A DNA stretch of 39,046 nt from NCBI GenBank assembly GCA_964343805.1, contig CAYFLR010000055.1:1-39046 (forward strand). The letters are read 5' to 3'. Every line of letters begins with the position of its first letter. The stretch's first letter is position 1. A program made the translations under genes and the position numbers. Source of the stretch: CAYFLR01 sp964343805. GTDB taxonomy: Bacteria; Bdellovibrionota_B; Oligoflexia; CAYFLR01. Of the stretch, positions 26,707 through 35,068 are shown one piece after another. Under the pieces are notes generated by a model. It saw only the letters and a program-made list of their open reading frames with translations. It was not told where the DNA came from and did not search any database.

Positions 26707-28098
26707 ATGAGTGATCAGAAAAAACGTTCCTGGGCAGAACCATTTAAAATTAAAGTTGTGGAACCTATAAAGATGACATCTTATGAAGATCGTCTTAAAT
26801 ATATTGAAGAAGCTGGTTATAATACCTTTTTACTTCGCAGCGAAGATGTTTATATTGATCTACTGACTGACAGCGGGACCTCTGCAATGAGCGACCGTCA
26901 ATGGGCCGCTATGATGCTGGGAGATGAAGCTTATGCCGGAAGTAGAAACTTTTATGAACTGGAAAGTGCCGTCAGTGAGTACATGAGCTACAAACACTTG
27001 GTACCAACTCATCAAGGTCGCGCTGCTGAACATATTATGTCTCAACTTCTGATAAAAGAAGGAGATGTTGTTCCTGGAAACATGTATTTTACAACCACCA
27101 GACTCCATCAAGAAATGGCTGGTGGCCAGTTTATTGATGTTATTGTTGATGAAGCACATGATCCAACTAATGATCATCAATTTAAAGGAAATGTAGATCT
27201 TAACAAACTAGAAGATATTATTAAAACTCATGGAGCTGATAAAGTTCCTTATATTAGTCTTGAGGCTTGTGTTAATATGGCAGGAGGGCAGCCTTTCTCC
27301 ATGGAAAACCTCAAGGAGCTTCATGCGCTCTGCAAAAAACACGATATATTAATCATGTTAGATGCTACCAGAGCAGCGGAGAATGCATTCTTCATCCAAG
27401 AACGCGAAAAAGGCTATGAAAATAAATCAGTACAAGAAATTCTCTTTGAAATTTGTAGCTATACCGATGGCTGTACCATGTCTTCCAAGAAAGATCACCT
27501 TGTCAACATTGGAGGATTCTTTGCATGCAACAATGAAGAGCTTTATAAGAAAGCTCAGAACATGGTGGTTGTATATGAAGGACTTCACACCTATGGTGGT
27601 ATGGCAGGTAGAGATATGGCAGCTGTAGCCCAAGGGATTAAAGAATCAGTACAGGATGAACATCAATTTGCTCGTATCGGACAGACACGCTATCTAGGAG
27701 ATAACCTTTTAAGTGCTGATATACCAATTGTTCAACCCACAGGAAGCCACGCTATTTTCCTAGATGCAAAGGCCTTCCTACCCCACTTAGATCAGGACCT
27801 TTTCCCAGCACAGACATTAGCTGCTCAAATTTATGTTAACTCTGGCGTAAGGGCAATGGAAAGAGGTAATGTTTCTGCTGGCCGTGATCCAATAACCAAA
27901 GAGAACCGACGACCTAAACTTGAACTTGTCAGGTTAACCCTTCCAAGACGAGTTTATACTCAAGCCCATATGGATGTTGTAGTAGAGTCTATTGTGGATG
28001 TTTATAAAAAGCGTGATCAGATTAAGGGACTCAAAATGGTTTACGAACCAGACTGTCTCCGTTTCTTCCAAGCACGTTTTGAGCCATTAGATAGTTAA
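26707..28098 (+). CDS. tpl: Tyrosine phenol-lyase (beta-tyrosinase; tryptophanase family)
   Basis: PLP enzyme that cleaves tyrosine to phenol, pyruvate and ammonia. The fold is shared with tryptophanase, but the residues that separate the two favour tyrosine phenol-lyase. The motif is MYFTTTR, with Thr where tryptophanase has Asp (FDTT), and the C-terminus is LRFFQARF, with Phe where tryptophanase has His (LRHF). The PLP lysine lies in MSSKKDHLVNIGG. LLTDSGTSAMSD, GDEAYAGS, PTHQGRAAE and VRLTLPRRVYT are all conserved. Length (463 residues) is normal. The ATG at 26707 has AGGAG 6 nt upstream; the ATG at 26701 would have no spacing. Expression may respond to the upstream 14-codon frame. A terminator follows. 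Confidence 0.88.
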   Translation: MSDQKKRSWAEPFKIKVVEPIKMTSYEDRLKYIEEAGYNTFLLRSEDVYIDLLTDSGTSAMSDRQWAAMMLGDEAYAGSRNFYELESAVSEYMSYKHLVPTHQGRAAEHIMSQLLIKEGDVVPGNMYFTTTRLHQEMAGGQFIDVIVDEAHDPTNDHQFKGNVDLNKLEDIIKTHGADKVPYISLEACVNMAGGQPFSMENLKELHALCKKHDILIMLDATRAAENAFFIQEREKGYENKSVQEILFEICSYTDGCTMSSKKDHLVNIGGFFACNNEELYKKAQNMVVVYEGLHTYGGMAGRDMAAVAQGIKESVQDEHQFARIGQTRYLGDNLLSADIPIVQPTGSHAIFLDAKAFLPHLDQDLFPAQTLAAQIYVNSGVRAMERGNVSAGRDPITKENRRPKLELVRLTLPRRVYTQAHMDVVVESIVDVYKKRDQIKGLKMVYEPDCLRFFQARFEPLDS

Positions 28099-28116
28099 TC
28101 TACCTTATTCCCAACC

Positions 28117-28172
28117 GGCTCCATAATTTTTCTACAGTTTTAAAATTTATGGAGCCAGACTGCTTTTTTTTT
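28117..28172 (+). terminator. Intrinsic terminator after tyrosine phenol-lyase
   Basis: A perfect 10-bp stem GGCTCCATAA with TTATGGAGCC (20-nt loop), then AGACTGC and nine T. The 7-nt distance from stem to T-run is longer than ideal. Confidence 0.7.
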
Positions 28173-28216
28173 GCTATAATTACTCTATGTTATAAACTAA
28201 TTTAGGGGACGTTCAA

Positions 28217-28498
28217 ATGGCACTCACCAAAGAAGGAATTGTAGAGATCATTAACCAACGCATTGGTTATCCTGTAAAAGAGTCTAAAGAGATGTTAGAA
28301 ATGATTTTAGAAGAGATTAAGAACACTCTAGAGAAGGGCGATGAAGTAAAAATTAGTGGTTTCGGCAAATGGAAAGTTCGCGAGAAAAAACCAAGGCCCG
28401 GCAGAAATCCCCACACCGGTCAAACAATAGAAATTGCAGCTAGAAAAGTTGTAACCTTTCACCCTTCAGATAACCTAAGACAAAAGGTTAATAGATAA
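28217..28498 (+). CDS. ihfA: Integration host factor alpha-like (HU/IHF family) DNA-bending protein
   Basis: 93 residues matching IHF-alpha along its length: start MALTKEGIVEIIN, dimer helices, then ISGFGKW, and the DNA-intercalating arm RPGRNPHTGQTI with its Pro, ending RKVVTFHPSDNL. It bends DNA as a dimer for recombination, replication and transcription control. The RBS AGGGGA lies 7 nt before the ATG. A TATAAT at 28175-28180 right after the preceding terminator's T-run is a likely -10. No beta-subunit gene is in the window. The next gene is a histone H1-like protein on the other strand, so this is a nucleoid-protein locus. Confidence 0.92.
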   Translation: MALTKEGIVEIINQRIGYPVKESKEMLEMILEEIKNTLEKGDEVKISGFGKWKVREKKPRPGRNPHTGQTIEIAARKVVTFHPSDNLRQKVNR

Positions 28499-28529
28499 TT
28501 ATCAGTCAATTAATTTGACTTAATAGAAT

Positions 28530-28571
28530 AAAAAAAGGGCCCGTCTTTTTTCTTGAAGACGAGCCCTTTTT
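28530..28571. terminator. Bidirectional terminator between ihfA and the histone-like gene
   Basis: Stem GGGC-c-CGTCTT with AAGACG-a-GCCC, flanked by an A-run on the left and a T-run on the right. It can end transcription from both convergent genes. Confidence 0.88.
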
Positions 28572-28592
28572 CATTTCTTTAAGCTAAAAAGC

Positions 28593-29375
28593 TTAAGCTG
28601 CAGATTTTCCTCTAGAGCGTTTCACTTTAGTGGTTTTTCTTACATTTAACTTTTTAACATTTGTTGGTCTTTTAACCTTTTTAACTGGTTTTTTCTTAGC
28701 TACTGGCTTCTTCTTAGCTACTGGCTTCTTCTTAGCCACTGGCTTCTTCTTAGCTACTGGCTTCTTCTTAGCTACTGGCTTCTTCTTAGCCACTACTTTT
28801 TTCTTAGCTGGCTTCTTTTTAGCCACTACTTTTTTCTTAGCTGGCTTCTTTTTAGCCACTACTTTTTTCTTAGNNNNNNNNNNNNNNNNNNNNNNNNNNN
28901 NNNNNNNNNNNNNNNNNNNNNNNNNNNNNNNNNNNNNNNNNNNNNNNNNNNNNNNNNNNNNNNNNNNNNNNNNCTGGCTTCTTTTTGGCCACTGCTTTTT
29001 TCTTAGCTACTGGCTTTTTCTTAGCTGCTGGCTTTTTCTTAGCTGCTGGCTTTTTCTTAGCTGCNNNNNNNNNNNNNNNNNNNNNNNNNNNNNNNNNNNN
29101 NNNNNNNNNNNNNNNNNNNNNNNNNNNNNNNNNNNNNNNNNNNNNNNNNNNNNNNNNNNNNNNNTTTTCTTAGCTGCTGGCTTTTTCTTAGCTGCTGGCT
29201 TTTTCTTAGCTGCTGGCTTCTTTTTACCTAATGCTGCTTTGACTTTTTTCTCTAGAAAATCTTTGAGCAACTTTTTTTCATCTGCGATCAGTTTTTTAAT
29301 ATTTGCTTTTAGCTCCTTTTGTACTACCTTCAACACCTGATCTAAATAGGATTCAAGCATTCCTTTCTTTGCCAT
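28593..29375 (-). CDS. Histone H1-like Lys/Ala/Pro-rich DNA-binding protein (two gaps)
   Basis: Starts MAKKGMLESYLDQVL with about 50 residues of charged helix, then a long tail of KKKPAA, KKKPVA and KKVVA repeats, and ends with a basic non-repeat stretch (KRPTNVKKLNVRKTTKVKR). This is the composition of bacterial H1-like proteins (AlgP/Hc-type) that compact DNA. The tail is interrupted by two 100-N gaps, because the repeats could not be assembled, so true length is unknown. The middle fragment reads in a different phase from the ends, showing gap sizes are nominal. The start has AGGG-type sequence upstream (minus strand AAAAGGGAGAAG). It is convergent with ihfA. Confidence 0.85.
28874..28973. 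other. Assembly gap (100 N) in the histone-like gene
   Basis: Exactly 100 N, a nominal gap placed inside the KKKP-type codon repeats. Confidence 0.95.
29065..29164. other. Assembly gap (100 N) in the histone-like gene
   Basis: Second nominal 100-N gap, flanked on both sides by the same 18-bp AAKKKP codon repeat, so repeat collapse is likely. Confidence 0.95.
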
Positions 29376-29477
29376 AATCTTCTCCCTTTTCCATATTGCT
29401 AATTAAATATTATTATTGGATTATATGATAATTAATACTAAAAAGTAAATTAGAAAACTGTTTAGGAGTTATAAAAA

Positions 29478-30320
29478 ATGAATATTTTGTGCATTGGTGA
29501 TGCAGGTATTGATCAATACATAAACCCTCCTCAAAAAAAATTTGGCGGTTGTTCTTTAAATGTTGCAAGCCATCTTTCTCATTTTTGTCCTCCTAAAAAC
29601 ATTGATATTAGCCTTTTATCACCGATTGGCAACGATGATCATGGATCTGAGATTAATCACTTTGTAAATAGTTTTAATATAAAAAATCATTTGATAACAG
29701 TCATCGGTAAAACGGCAGTCCAAAAAATCAAGATATTAAAAAAGGGAGAAAAAAAATTTGTTGAATATTGCCCTGGGGTGCTAGAAGGATTTCAAATCCC
29801 AAAGAATCATTCACTTCTTACAAAGAAGACCGATTTAATTGTCACAGTTTTTTTTAAAGAGATTGAATCTTTGTTTTATTCACTAATAGATCAGAACCTT
29901 TCTACTCCAATATTTTGCGACTTTCTAAACTTAAATGATTACCGAAACGACCTTGCAAAAATAGAAAAAATTATACCCCACATAGAAATCGGACTTTTTG
30001 GTCTTTACGTAACTGACACAAAACTCATTCACCAAATCATTCAATGGTCCAAAGATTTTAATAAAAAATTTTTAGTAACTTTAGGTAAAAATGGAGTCCT
30101 CTTAGTTTACCCAGATAAAGTTTACTTTCAAAAAGCCCCAGATGTTTCCAATGTTATTGACACAACCGGAGCGGGGGATGCTTTTTTTGCCTACTTTATA
30201 GCCCATTTTTTCGACCTACAAAATAATCATCCCAAAACATTGCTGGCGAAATGCTGTGATTATGGATCTAAACAAGTTACTTTGTTTGGGGGATGTGCTT
30301 TAAATCAACATAGAGCATAG
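29478..30320 (+). CDS. PfkB/ribokinase family sugar kinase
   Basis: 280 residues with the family signatures: an N-terminal strand ILCIGDAGID, the substrate-side GGCSLNVASHLS near residue 24, and the C-terminal VIDTTGAGDAFFAYF containing the anion hole and the catalytic Asp. It phosphorylates a sugar or sugar-like hydroxyl with ATP in the cytoplasm. The short length and GG.(S/A)(L/V)NVA form resemble fructoselysine kinase (FrlD)-type members, but the substrate cannot be told. The RBS AGGAG lies 9 nt before the ATG. The end overlaps the convergent EEP-family gene by 44 bp. The low GC is like the surrounding genes. Confidence 0.82.
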   Translation: MNILCIGDAGIDQYINPPQKKFGGCSLNVASHLSHFCPPKNIDISLLSPIGNDDHGSEINHFVNSFNIKNHLITVIGKTAVQKIKILKKGEKKFVEYCPGVLEGFQIPKNHSLLTKKTDLIVTVFFKEIESLFYSLIDQNLSTPIFCDFLNLNDYRNDLAKIEKIIPHIEIGLFGLYVTDTKLIHQIIQWSKDFNKKFLVTLGKNGVLLVYPDKVYFQKAPDVSNVIDTTGAGDAFFAYFIAHFFDLQNNHPKTLLAKCCDYGSKQVTLFGGCALNQHRA

Positions 30321-31122
30321 GATGATCTGAAGACTTTAGATCAATGAATATCTGTGATTCATTAATGATCATATCTCTAAAAAAGATATGATCTAGCTTT
30401 TTCCTACGTGAATCATTGGCGAACTCTACACTTTCGAAACCATGTTTTTGCATAAAATTTAAAGTCATTTTCATTCGACTTTTGTTACGGGTGTTAAAGT
30501 CTCCTGCAAAAATGATGGGACCATCATGGTCTGTAATTCTGGTTTCAACTTGCTCCAATTGCCTTTTCAATGTGGATGTATTCCGGAAGTTAATGCCATG
30601 AATGTTTATAACCATTAAGTCCTCATCACGATTCATCAAGGAATACTTGTTAATCAAATTCATTTTAGGACTTAATATAATTGGTTCACGATCAACAGTT
30701 CGAGTCAATGTAGCTTCTAACGAAAGACTCTTGGATGCAGTTACCACCCCAGTGGAAACTTGATTTTTCAAATAGAAACTAATAGCCATATCCCAATCTA
30801 AGTCTTCAATTTTGAAAAGGATCAGTGGCATTACATCATCCATCACAACCTCTTGTAATATCAAAAGGTCCTTACCAGAGGCAAATTGCGGAAAATCTCT
30901 TGCAAAATCTTTCTTTTCACCTTTATAGAGATTCCAGACCATGACCTTGATACTGTCGGGTGAAAGCCCCTTTTGTTTTGCTTGACCATAGTGAAGAGAT
31001 GATTTGGAAAGAGGTGGAATACTTTTACATACAAAATAGCATTTTTTCTCTTCTCCCATTAAGAAAGAAAAGCAACACAAAAAAAGATAGATGATAATAT
31101 TCAAAGCGAGTTTTGAAAGCAT
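30277..31122 (-). CDS. Secreted endonuclease/exonuclease/phosphatase (EEP) family protein
   Basis: 281 residues. The N-terminus is a hydrophobic signal segment (residues about 5-23), so export is likely. The EEP fold motifs appear in order: VMVWNLYKG (metal Asn), LLILQEV (metal Glu), VINIHGINF (catalytic His), IIFAGDFNT (Asp and Asn), LDHIFFR and the terminal SSDHPML (Asp-His pair). All catalytic residues are present, so it should be an active Mg-dependent hydrolase such as a DNase or a phosphodiesterase/sphingomyelinase-type enzyme. A secreted nuclease would suit degradation of prey or environmental DNA (inference). No ribosome binding site precedes the ATG and a promoter -10 lies 6 nt upstream. 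Confidence 0.86.
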   Translation of the reverse strand: MLSKLALNIIIYLFLCCFSFLMGEEKKCYFVCKSIPPLSKSSLHYGQAKQKGLSPDSIKVMVWNLYKGEKKDFARDFPQFASGKDLLILQEVVMDDVMPLILFKIEDLDWDMAISFYLKNQVSTGVVTASKSLSLEATLTRTVDREPIILSPKMNLINKYSLMNRDEDLMVINIHGINFRNTSTLKRQLEQVETRITDHDGPIIFAGDFNTRNKSRMKMTLNFMQKHGFESVEFANDSRRKKLDHIFFRDMIINESQIFIDLKSSDHPMLYVDLKHIPQTK

Positions 31123-31128
31123 TTGAAT

Positions 31129-31158
31129 ATTATACTAATAGGATATATGGAATGTCTA
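31129..31158 (-). promoter_or_regulatory. Promoter for a probably leaderless EEP-gene mRNA
   Basis: On the minus strand TAGACA (5/6), 18 bp, TATAAT (6/6), then 6 nt to the ATG at 31122. Transcription would start at or next to the ATG. Confidence 0.6.
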
Positions 31159-31170
31159 CCCTGGACCAAA

Positions 31171-31206
31171 GAAAATTGCTGTGGCAGTATGATCCCTGCT
31201 CACAGC
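31171..31206 (-). terminator. Possible terminator after the transglutaminase-elicitor-like gene
   Basis: Minus-strand stem GCTGTG-a-GCAG with CTGC-CACAGC (8-nt loop, one bulged A), followed by AATTTTC. The T-run is short. Confidence 0.4.
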
Positions 31207-31216
31207 ACAGTTTCTA

Positions 31217-32761
31217 TTATAGGTATAAAGTTGGAACTTCAGGTGAACTGTGAGCTGGAAGGATGCTCAAATCATAAATCTGTTTAAGAATACTCCATTT
31301 CACTCTAGGATTAGCTGAAAGAGAATCACACTTATCCCCTCGTTGTTTCTTACAGCGAACCTTCTTATTAAATTTTAATGCGTTCTTAAGAGCCTTTCCT
31401 TTAAGCCCGATGAGTCGCTTGGTTTGGCCAAAGTCGATAAGAAGTGGTTTCATACCAAACCAGGCGAAATCGGGAGCTGAAGTAGGGTGTGTATAACTTC
31501 CATATTTACTGCGAATACCCCACTCTCCACCAATAATCTTTCCATTATTATTTAATTCTAAAGTAGCAAAATAGGTTCGAGGACTGTCCTCATCTTCCAT
31601 TTTAAATCCAACTTTTTTATAAAGACCTTGAGAAAAACTTAAGATTTCATTTACAGCATCATCATCATCCAGCGCTGTAGATCCTAGCCATAGAGAAATT
31701 TTTACTTCAACTATACTTGTTGTCCCAGGAGCGGTGTATTTCCTTTGACTTCGAGATGGAGTATATGGAGGTTTGATAATATCAACTTTCGCCTCTCCAA
31801 TGGGATGGTTGGAAACTGTTTTATCCAGCATTTTCTCTATCACGAAAGTTTGCTTGGCAATTCCCAATCGATTTTGTAAAGCTAATACGAAAGTGGCAGG
31901 ATTGACTCCGCGGCACTTTTTATTGTCTTTACGATAAAGCTCTTTCTCTTCTTTCTCGATCTCTGCTTCTTTGTTAACGATGGTAGAAAAAACCTTGCTG
32001 TTTTTGGGGTATTCTTTACATCGTGATCCAAGCCTTGCATAATTACTATAATCCACTCTATAATATGCAAGACCTAGGAGTCCCTTTATGTCATAAGGAT
32101 GAAAAAAGACAGAGTACCCATCTTTATTTACAACACGAACCATTCTAAAGGGCTCTTCTAACAAGGTAGAAGCGATACTTACTCCATTACAGTATCCACT
32201 CCACATGGCCATAAAAATATCTTTTTGACCTCTTAAAGCTGTTTCTCTGCGGGTGGCTCGAAAGTTATAATCACCCACTGCCAAGTCATATTTTTCCATG
32301 GGGGACATTTTGTAGAGCCATTCAAAAGAACCTTGCACTCCGCGGTTTTGATTATTTAATTTTTTAAGAATCTTCTCTCGAGTTTGTATTTTGTATCCGA
32401 AATATTCCGTTAATCCGCTTTCACTCCATCTTCCTGCAAGTCCGTTGAACCAAGAAGGAAAATAACCAGTAGACCACGGTAACTGTTCAGCTGGTTGATC
32501 TAATAAGTATTGATTAAACAATCCTTGTTGTTGCATCTGATAAAAGGAAGCTGACTTAATATTTTGTTTGATCCTTTTCTCTAAAGTGTAGTTTCTTTGA
32601 CCTTCCTGACTCACTACTTTGGTGGGAATCCAACCTAGAGAATTATCATCTTTACGCCATTCTCCATAGGATTCGTTAAGATGACTTTTACTCTTTTCCT
32701 CTGAACAAGACAAAGTTAGAGTAATTAAAAGTAATCCAGCTATCATCATTTTAAATTTCAT
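31217..32761 (-). CDS. Lipoprotein resembling transglutaminase-elicitor (M81-like) proteins
   Basis: 514 residues with a lipoprotein signal ending TLSC. The central part has features I associate with the Phytophthora transglutaminase elicitor family: MWSGYCNGVSIAS with a candidate catalytic Cys, then CRGVNPATFVLALQNRLG, and GGEWGIRSKYGSYTHPTSAPDFAWFG with candidate His and Asp. If right, it would cross-link or hydrolyse Gln-containing proteins in the envelope or outside the cell. The match is from memory of motifs and needs a profile search. The start has GGAGG 8 nt upstream. The gene stands alone between convergent and divergent neighbours, with about 290 bp of AT-rich DNA before the sigma gene. 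Confidence 0.6.
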   Translation of the reverse strand: MKFKMMIAGLLLITLTLSCSEEKSKSHLNESYGEWRKDDNSLGWIPTKVVSQEGQRNYTLEKRIKQNIKSASFYQMQQQGLFNQYLLDQPAEQLPWSTGYFPSWFNGLAGRWSESGLTEYFGYKIQTREKILKKLNNQNRGVQGSFEWLYKMSPMEKYDLAVGDYNFRATRRETALRGQKDIFMAMWSGYCNGVSIASTLLEEPFRMVRVVNKDGYSVFFHPYDIKGLLGLAYYRVDYSNYARLGSRCKEYPKNSKVFSTIVNKEAEIEKEEKELYRKDNKKCRGVNPATFVLALQNRLGIAKQTFVIEKMLDKTVSNHPIGEAKVDIIKPPYTPSRSQRKYTAPGTTSIVEVKISLWLGSTALDDDDAVNEILSFSQGLYKKVGFKMEDEDSPRTYFATLELNNNGKIIGGEWGIRSKYGSYTHPTSAPDFAWFGMKPLLIDFGQTKRLIGLKGKALKNALKFNKKVRCKKQRGDKCDSLSANPRVKWSILKQIYDLSILPAHSSPEVPTLYL

Positions 32762-33053
32762 TTGAGCTCCCTCCGCAATACTGCAATGGTTGCCATCTCC
32801 TTGGGGGGTTTTTAATATGATTTTTACTTTTTTACAAGTTTATTTTTCACATTTTGTTAATTATTGCTTTTATTCCTATTTTTTCAACATCTTATATTAC
32901 TTCGTTATTAGCCAGCCCGATCAAATTGATTAAATATTTTTTATTTTAATATTTTAGATACTTAGGAAAAGTTATTAAAAAAAAATGAACGTTTTTACAA
33001 AGAATGGTGTTACAAGCATAAAGACTCACAAGTACCAAGAAGGATTGACATCT

Positions 33054-33512
33054 ATGGAAACACTCTTCCATACCCAGCGACCCGCTCTCATCGCATTTGC
33101 CCACTCCATCGTAAAAGACTGGAATGATGCTGAAGACATTGTCCAAGATGTATTTTTGAAATGTTTCACCACCCATAGAACCAATTTCACAAAACCTTAT
33201 TTATTCCAATCTGTTAGAAATAGCGCCTTTAATCTGGTTCGTAATCGAAACAGGTTTCAATTCTTCATTCAAAAATGGGGTGAGAGTTTAGATAAATTAT
33301 TCATACCTTCTAGTCAATCCGAACCCAACTTAATGTCGTATCTAGATAAACTCCCCTCTACCCAAAAAGAGGTGCTTATTTTGCGCATTAAAGGTGAACT
33401 CAAAGTGAGTGAGATATCCACCATTTTAAATATTCCTGAAGGAACGGTAAAAAGTCGAATTAACTTAGCTTTGGCCAAGCTTAGAAAACAATTAAACTCG
33501 GAAAATATTTGA
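33054..33512 (+). CDS. ECF-type RNA polymerase sigma factor
   Basis: 152 residues with only sigma regions 2 and 4. Region 2 contains RPALIAFAHSIVKD, then WNDAEDIVQDVFLKCF (core-binding and -10 recognition). Region 4 contains LDKLPSTQKEVLILRIKGE and the helix-turn-helix VSEISTILNIPEGTVKSRINLALAKLRK. I chose the ATG at 33054, which has AAGGA 9 nt upstream and starts at the sigma fold. A longer start at 32985 would add 23 unrelated residues and lacks a site. It is followed by a membrane anti-sigma candidate (24 nt) and an S41 protease. Confidence 0.9.
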   Translation: METLFHTQRPALIAFAHSIVKDWNDAEDIVQDVFLKCFTTHRTNFTKPYLFQSVRNSAFNLVRNRNRFQFFIQKWGESLDKLFIPSSQSEPNLMSYLDKLPSTQKEVLILRIKGELKVSEISTILNIPEGTVKSRINLALAKLRKQLNSENI

Positions 33513-33536
33513 TCTACCCGGGTTTGGAGGTAAGAA

Positions 33537-33908
33537 ATGAAAAAGTTTAGTGATGAAGAGATCCTTAGGGTCATTATGGGGGAAGAAGATTTCACCTTAG
33601 CTAACAAAATTAATCAGTTAGCAGACTCAGACCCCGAATTGGCGGCGCAAATTCGAGATCTCTCAGAGATTCACCAATTACTACAAAAGGCACCTCTCGT
33701 CTCAAGACAAAAGGAAACCCTAAGAATCCCTTTTCATTGGAAAGGAATTTCCATTGCAGCTGGTTGTTTTCTATTAGGAATTGTCTTAGGAGGATACTTT
33801 AGTAGTTCAATTTTAGATCAATTAAATCAAAAATCAGACCTCCTACCCGTCTCAGAATATGTTGAACCCTTAACTTGGAACAACGAAACCCTAGCCCATA
33901 TTATGTGA
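33537..33908 (+). CDS. Single-pass membrane protein, probable anti-sigma factor
   Basis: 123 residues. The first ~70 are charged and cytoplasmic with an N-terminal helix FSDEEILRVIMGEED, typical of the start of anti-sigma domains (a short DEEL-type helix). One membrane segment follows at about 72-90 (ISIAAGCFLLGIVLGGYF), then a short periplasmic tail of about 30 residues ending LAHIM. No zinc-binding HxxxCxxC motif is present. The assignment rests on position directly after the sigma gene and this topology. The RBS GGAGG is strong, and the next gene starts 8 nt after its stop. Confidence 0.68.
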   Translation: MKKFSDEEILRVIMGEEDFTLANKINQLADSDPELAAQIRDLSEIHQLLQKAPLVSRQKETLRIPFHWKGISIAAGCFLLGIVLGGYFSSSILDQLNQKSDLLPVSEYVEPLTWNNETLAHIM

Positions 33909-33916
33909 GGAAAAAA

Positions 33917-35068
33917 ATGAAATTAATCTCAATTTTTATTCTATATGTATTGCTCTCCAAAAACTTAATTGCAGAATCCACCCCTTCGCTCGAAAAAACG
34001 ATAAAAAGTATCCAAGAAAACGCTTTTTATGAAATGAGTGATGAAGAGGTCTATTTTGCAGCTATTAAAGGGGTTCTTGCCAACATCGATAAAAGAAACG
34101 GCACAACTTCTACCAGCAATGATTCCCCTCAAAAAATCAATCAATTGATGACACCCAAAAGCTATAAAGATTTTAACCAAGAGCTCAAAAGTCAGATTAC
34201 CGGGATTGGAGCTATGATTGAGTTTGATCCCAAACAAGGAAATCCTTTTCCCAAAGTCACCTCACTATTTGAGGGAGGGGCAAAAAAAGTGGGGATCCAG
34301 ATGGGGGATTTAATTCTTAAAGTAGATAATAAATCGGTAAATCAGTATTCCAACTTGCTCCAATTGATCACAGACATCCGAGGTCCGATTAATTCCCAAT
34401 TAACCCTAACCATATGGCGAGATGGAGCCATTTTGAAGAAAACCATTACAAGACAAAAAATTCATTTTAGTGCCATTGAAAGTCGAATTTTAGATACCCA
34501 AATTGGATATCTAAAACTTAAAGTTTTTAATGAGAAAACCTATCAGGACACTCTAAAAGCACTTGATAATTTTGAAAAAAAGTCTCTTTCAAAATTAATC
34601 ATAGACATTCGTGACTGCCCGGGAGGTCTCTTATCGGAAGGTGTTAAATTAATGAAGCTCTTTTCTAGAAATGGAGATTTTCTCTTTAAAATTAAGTATA
34701 AAAATAAACCCGAAGTATCCTATACCTCCGATAGAGATGGCCGAGCCTCCGCGATGAAAATTGTTATTCTAACCAATGGAAACACAGCATCCATTGTAGA
34801 AGCCTTTGCTCACATGATGAAAAACAACAAAAGAGGGCTTCTCATGGGTCAAACCACTCTAGGGAAAGCAACGGCTGAAACGGTTGTCCCACTGTCTGCT
34901 GGTTATGCTATAAAGTACACCATAGCTAAACTTTACGACAAAGATGATAAGAGCTGGGGAAACAAGGGTGTAACCCCGCACATACCTCTCCCTGAGCTTG
35001 AACAAGCAAGCCCCAGTAAGGAAAAAGATGCAGTCATAGCTTTGGCCCAAGCTTACTTACAAAAGTAA
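33917..35068 (+). CDS. S41 family C-terminal processing peptidase with PDZ domain
   Basis: 383 residues. A signal peptide (MKLISIFILYVLLSKNLIA) sends it to the periplasm. A PDZ domain (about 95-175: TGIGAMIEFD, GIQMGDLILKVDNKSV) precedes the S41 core. The catalytic Ser is Ser292 in NGNTASIVEA and the Lys is Lys317 in TTLGKATAE, with the 25-residue spacing usual for CtpA-type enzymes. KLIIDIRDCPGGLL is the family's central strand. Ctp enzymes cut proteins near their C-termini, which suits the short periplasmic C-terminus of the anti-sigma candidate encoded just upstream (inference). The ATG at 33917 has GAGG upstream; an earlier in-frame ATG overlaps the anti-sigma gene. Confidence 0.9.
   Translation: MKLISIFILYVLLSKNLIAESTPSLEKTIKSIQENAFYEMSDEEVYFAAIKGVLANIDKRNGTTSTSNDSPQKINQLMTPKSYKDFNQELKSQITGIGAMIEFDPKQGNPFPKVTSLFEGGAKKVGIQMGDLILKVDNKSVNQYSNLLQLITDIRGPINSQLTLTIWRDGAILKKTITRQKIHFSAIESRILDTQIGYLKLKVFNEKTYQDTLKALDNFEKKSLSKLIIDIRDCPGGLLSEGVKLMKLFSRNGDFLFKIKYKNKPEVSYTSDRDGRASAMKIVILTNGNTASIVEAFAHMMKNNKRGLLMGQTTLGKATAETVVPLSAGYAIKYTIAKLYDKDDKSWGNKGVTPHIPLPELEQASPSKEKDAVIALAQAYLQK

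Noticed and set aside
26532..26714. A 60-codon frame covering the tyrosine phenol-lyase leader
   Set aside because: It has no good ribosome binding site, its composition is unlike a protein, it begins upstream of the likely promoter, and it overlaps the start of the enzyme gene in another frame.
28630..29340. A long plus-strand frame rich in Phe, Leu, Ala and Gly
   Set aside because: It is the complement of the KKKPAA repeats of the histone-like gene and crosses both nominal gaps.
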